NCBI GenBank assembly: GCA_905235815.1 | Contig: CAJOMT010000050.1 | Span: forward strand, 1 to 8,759 | Direction: 5' to 3' | Source of the DNA: an uncultured Clostridia bacterium | GTDB taxonomy: Bacteria; Bacillota; Clostridia; Christensenellales; Borkfalkiaceae | Length of the DNA stretch: 8,759 nt | Part shown: positions 6,198 through 8,759 of the stretch, in pieces | Layout: every line of letters begins with the position of its first letter | Position numbering within the stretch: position 1 is the first letter of the stretch | Notes under the pieces: model-generated | The model's input: the letters and a program-made list of their open reading frames with translations, nothing else | What the model was told of the DNA's origin: nothing | The model's database searches: none | Program-made: the position numbers and the translations under genes

Positions 6198-7031
6198 ATG
6201 TATAAACTTCCATTGGGTATATCCATAGATACCGTCAAGCCTCTCGGCTTCAAAGACGGTAGTTACCGTTACGGTATAAGGCAAAATTTATTAAACGATC
6301 TCAAGTTGGCTGAACGTCTCGGATTTTACAGCGTTGACGTAAATTGCCTTTATTTATATGTGCCGAGTGATTTTGCGGTTTATAACGAGGGTTATGAAAT
6401 AATCGACTCGCTTTCCCTTAAACTCAACGCGATACATATGCCTTTCAGCCTCGAATGGGCAGATCTTGCGTGTCGATACGAAGACGACAGAAAAGAAATA
6501 GTTAAACTCTTTATCAAGCTCATAAAAGAACTCGATAAATATAATCCATCGGCTTATGTGTTCCATCCGGGCGGATTCGGTGTTGACGAGAGCAATTACG
6601 GAGAATATACCGCTCGTCTGATAAAATCGGTGGACGCTATAACCGAAGAGACGGATAAAAAGATCTGCATAGAAAATATGGCGGGAAAATTTTTCCTTGA
6701 CACTTCGGATAAAATGCTTGATTTTTTATCTCATTGCAAAAAAGCTTATACCTGCGTTGACGTAAACCACTTTTACTATGAAAAGCCCGAGGACGCAATA
6801 TTGAAATACGGCGACAGAATAGGCGCTTTGCACATTTCAGACTACGATTTCGTAAAAGAACGCCACGCGCTGCCCAAAGAAGGCAAAAACGACTGGAACA
6901 AAATAATAGGCGCTCTTCAAAAAGTCAACTATCAAGGCGTGTTCAATTATGAAGTCATCGACAAATACACGCTTGAACAAATACGCTCTAATTACGACGA
7001 ACTGTTTTACGAGTTCAACAAGAAAAATTAA
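6198..7031 (+). CDS. TIM-barrel sugar (phosphate) isomerase/epimerase-like protein
   Basis: This 277-residue protein fits the xylose isomerase-like TIM-barrel family (AP endonuclease 2 fold), whose members isomerise or epimerise sugars, inositols or sugar phosphates using a divalent metal. Candidate metal or catalytic residues fall at the expected barrel strands: His80 (AIHMPF), His123 (VFHPGG), Glu159 (CIENM), Asp188 and His191 (CVDVNHF), His212 (LHISDYD), His223 (ERHALPKEGKNDW) and Glu252 (NYEV). The family is usually 250-300 residues, so it is complete. There is no signal peptide. It is transcribed away from GH130 through a shared 114-bp region and ends in its own terminator. The context suggests a role with a sugar released by the cluster, for example ketose/aldose conversion or epimerisation, but substrates in this family are not predictable from sequence. 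An AP endonuclease is less likely given this setting. Confidence 0.85.
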   Translation: MYKLPLGISIDTVKPLGFKDGSYRYGIRQNLLNDLKLAERLGFYSVDVNCLYLYVPSDFAVYNEGYEIIDSLSLKLNAIHMPFSLEWADLACRYEDDRKEIVKLFIKLIKELDKYNPSAYVFHPGGFGVDESNYGEYTARLIKSVDAITEETDKKICIENMAGKFFLDTSDKMLDFLSHCKKAYTCVDVNHFYYEKPEDAILKYGDRIGALHISDYDFVKERHALPKEGKNDWNKIIGALQKVNYQGVFNYEVIDKYTLEQIRSNYDELFYEFNKKN

Positions 7032-7045
7032 AATTATTTATTCGA

Positions 7046-7095
7046 TACGGCGCATCGGTCCTTGGGTTTTGTCCCAAGGACCTTTTAATGCCGTA
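7046..7095 (+). terminator. Terminator between convergent genes
   Basis: GGTCCTTGGG (7057-7066) and CCCAAGGACC (7073-7082) form a perfect 10-bp stem with a TTTTGT loop, followed by TTTTAA on the plus strand. It lies 25 nt after the stop of the TIM-barrel gene. Flanking bases extend the stem with gaps: CAT with ATG, then TACGG with CCGTA. On the minus strand no T-run follows the stem, so for the surface-protein gene it would serve as a barrier or 3'-end structure at most. Confidence 0.8.
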
Positions 7096-7118
7096 ATTTT
7101 AACCTATGAAATATTATT

Positions 7119-8759
7119 TCAGTCGGCTAATTCCAATTCTATCGAAGCGATATACATTTCGCAGCTCGTAACGCTTGCCCAGGACGAAATGGCAAGTTCG
7201 AGCGAAGAAACAGAGGTCATTCCTTTGTTTTCTGCAAGCGCTTTCAAATCGACGACGTGCGCGCCGCCATACCAAGTGTCCATATTCACTCCGTTACAAT
7301 AAATAACCGTACCGCCGTTATTTACAATTGTTTGGAAAGTAATTTTGAACGTCTTATAATCGCTGAGTTTGATTGCGCCTAAATCGATCGTAATACCGGT
7401 CGCGTGTTCACCCGTTACCGCATCGCCTGTATATTTGTAAAGGAGCGCTTTCGAATTTAAATTAATATTTTCATCGTTATTTGCAAAAGTGTGGTTGTTT
7501 ACTTCACTTGCGGTTCCTTGTCCCAAAGCTTTGACGACGCTCGACAAGTTTTCGTTTTCAACGCTGTAAGTTACGGTTTCTTTTTTATATTCCATCTTTG
7601 AGATGCCTGCAATAAATACGTGCTTTTCGCCGCCTCCGAGAAGTTTTACTCTGATTTGCTTAATAGCAGTAGCGGCGGGGAATTTTGTAAGAATATTGAC
7701 AGGCGCCTTAACATATTCCGCAGGATTGTTGACGATACCCAACGACTGTTCGGCACTTAATGTATCGGCTCCGTCAAGAATGTTGATTGTGTTATTGACG
7801 TTTGCAGATTTTTCATAGTAATTAAGAGTGAACATTCCATAATTCGTCAAATCAACGGTTCCTACGTCCAAAATTATCTCTTTTCCGTTACCGATTGTTC
7901 CGTCAATCGCCATGCCGCATACGCCGTCTATATATTGAAGCGAGAATACAAGGTTATCACAGCTCCATTGTCCTAACTTTATATCGCCTAATCCGAAACC
8001 GAGCGCATCTTCGTCAAAGTCAAGCTTAACGGTCAATTCAAGAGATCCGTCGCCGTCAATATTTCCGGTAATAACCGAATCGGCAGCGACATTACAGCCG
8101 ACAAGAGCGGCAAGTTTTTCGGTCAGATCCGCAGTTGTATCGGTCGTACCGTATAATTTACCATTTCCGTCAAGATCTAAGATATCGGCGTAGTCGGAAG
8201 TTTTATCGACGTAAGTCTTTGAATCGGTTTTCAGGAAATAATAGCCTCCATCATATCTCCACTCATATTGAACGGCTGAGACTTTTACGGAATATGCGGT
8301 ATTGGTGTTAGCGGTTTTAGTCTCGGTATAGGTTACGTTTGCGGTAACGGTTGCCGCCACCTCGGCATCCCAGCCGTAGGTATATCCTGCCGCACTTTCA
8401 GAGTGATTCGGGACGGTTACGTCGTCGCCGTAGTGATAGTCGGTCTTGCTCGAAATAACGTCGTTGTTTATTGCTTTGAACGTTACCGTGTAATTGATAT
8501 ACTCGGGAGTGAACGAAGCGGTGTATTCCACGTTGCCCGTTACGTTCTCCGCATTGTTCCAACCGTCGAACGTATAAGTGTAAGTTTCGTCGGCTGCCTT
8601 TTCGGGAGCTGCGGGAGCGGTTATCGCATCGCCGTAGTGATAGTCGGCCTTGCTCGCAATAACCTCGCCGTTTTCATCCTTGAAGGTTACCGTGTAATTG
8701 ATAAATTCGGGAGTGAACGAAGCGGTGTATTCCAGATTGCCCGTTACATTCTCCGCATT
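7119..8759 (-). CDS. Large repeat-containing surface-type protein (N-terminus off the window)
   Basis: The frame enters at base 8759 and stops at TGA 7119-7121, giving the last 546 residues. Residues 1-148 are B-type (Listeria/Bacteroides-like) repeats: a partial unit, a full 68-residue unit (TYTFDGW...NAENVTGNVEYTASFTPE) and a diverged one. Residues about 190-250 hold two acidic loops, DLDGNGK (195-201) and NIDGDGS (233-239), that resemble calcium loops. Residues about 262-391 and 396-546 are two beta-rich modules related to each other: ILDVGTVDLTNYGMF (297-310) matches TIDLGAIKLSDYKTF (457-471), and both end in a strand like VFIAGISKME or MYIASIELE. No LPXTG, choline-binding or SLH anchor is visible at the C-terminus. 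It is probably secreted or held at the surface by its missing N-terminal part; carbohydrate binding by the end modules is a guess from their beta-sandwich-like pattern. No promoter is visible. Confidence 0.8.
   Translation of the reverse strand, partial: NAENVTGNLEYTASFTPEFINYTVTFKDENGEVIASKADYHYGDAITAPAAPEKAADETYTYTFDGWNNAENVTGNVEYTASFTPEYINYTVTFKAINNDVISSKTDYHYGDDVTVPNHSESAAGYTYGWDAEVAATVTANVTYTETKTANTNTAYSVKVSAVQYEWRYDGGYYFLKTDSKTYVDKTSDYADILDLDGNGKLYGTTDTTADLTEKLAALVGCNVAADSVITGNIDGDGSLELTVKLDFDEDALGFGLGDIKLGQWSCDNLVFSLQYIDGVCGMAIDGTIGNGKEIILDVGTVDLTNYGMFTLNYYEKSANVNNTINILDGADTLSAEQSLGIVNNPAEYVKAPVNILTKFPAATAIKQIRVKLLGGGEKHVFIAGISKMEYKKETVTYSVENENLSSVVKALGQGTASEVNNHTFANNDENINLNSKALLYKYTGDAVTGEHATGITIDLGAIKLSDYKTFKITFQTIVNNGGTVIYCNGVNMDTWYGGAHVVDLKALAENKGMTSVSSLELAISSWASVTSCEMYIASIELELAD
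8316..8759 (-). repeat. Tandem 204-bp (68-residue) coding repeats
   Basis: The unit running from F/Y-INYTVTF to ASFTPE repeats with a 204-bp period: partial copy 8706-8759, full copy 8502-8705, and a degenerate copy at about 8316-8501. The DNA is nearly unchanged in places; bases 8504-8530 and 8708-8734 are identical, and GCCGTAGTGATAGTCGG also recurs at the same offset. More units probably lie beyond the right edge. Confidence 0.85.

Noticed and set aside
8529..8531. GTG at 8531 as a start for the surface protein.
   Set aside because: The codon is the Val of a repeat unit (GNVEYT); the frame continues upstream with another repeat to the window edge, so the gene is partial.
1..8759. CRISPR arrays, tRNA or rRNA genes, insertion sequences.
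   Set aside because: No regularly spaced short repeats, cloverleaf-like sequences, transposase frames or terminal inverted repeats were seen; the only long direct repeats are inside the surface-protein gene.

Overview
The window looks like a piece of a low-to-moderate GC chromosome from an anaerobic, probably gut-dwelling, Clostridia-type member of the Bacillota. This is inferred from strong AGGAG ribosome sites, near-consensus sigma-A promoters (TTGACA-N17-TATAAT), a PgcA-type phosphohexomutase, and surface proteins with Listeria/Bacteroides-type (InlB B-repeat, Flg_new-like) repeats. No rRNA, tRNA, CRISPR array, transposase or phage gene was seen.

Layout. (1) 1-785, minus: the N-terminal 261 residues of a secreted lipoprotein with one B-repeat and Ig-like domains, running off the left edge. 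It has its own strong promoter and a 17-bp inverted repeat just upstream of the -35. (2) 786-1180: gene-free spacer ending in a symmetrical terminator. (3) 1181-6083, minus: a three-gene carbohydrate cluster. In transcription order it encodes a GH130 glycoside phosphorylase, an alpha-phosphohexomutase (PgcA type) and a GH3 beta-glycosidase. The last two overlap by ATGA; a hairpin sits between the first two. (4) 6084-6197: a divergent intergenic region whose two promoters appear to overlap at their -35 boxes. (5) 6198-7031, plus: a TIM-barrel sugar isomerase/epimerase-like protein followed by a 10-bp stem-loop terminator. (6) 7119-8759, minus: the C-terminal 546 residues of a large surface-type protein, with 68-residue B-type repeats, a calcium-loop-like linker and two related beta-rich modules.

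How the genes may work together. GH130, mutase and GH3 all lack signal peptides, so they should act in the cytoplasm on imported oligosaccharides. The GH130 enzyme would phosphorolyse a beta-mannoside to alpha-mannose 1-phosphate. The mutase would convert that (or glucose 1-phosphate) to the 6-phosphate, and GH3 would remove non-reducing beta-linked glucose or a similar sugar. This resembles the cytoplasmic arm of beta-(gluco)mannan use known from gut Firmicutes such as Roseburia. The divergent TIM-barrel protein could be a sugar isomerase or epimerase serving the same substrate, but its reaction cannot be read from sequence. No transporter or regulator lies in the window. The flanking repeat-containing proteins may be surface binding proteins, but no direct link to the cluster is visible.
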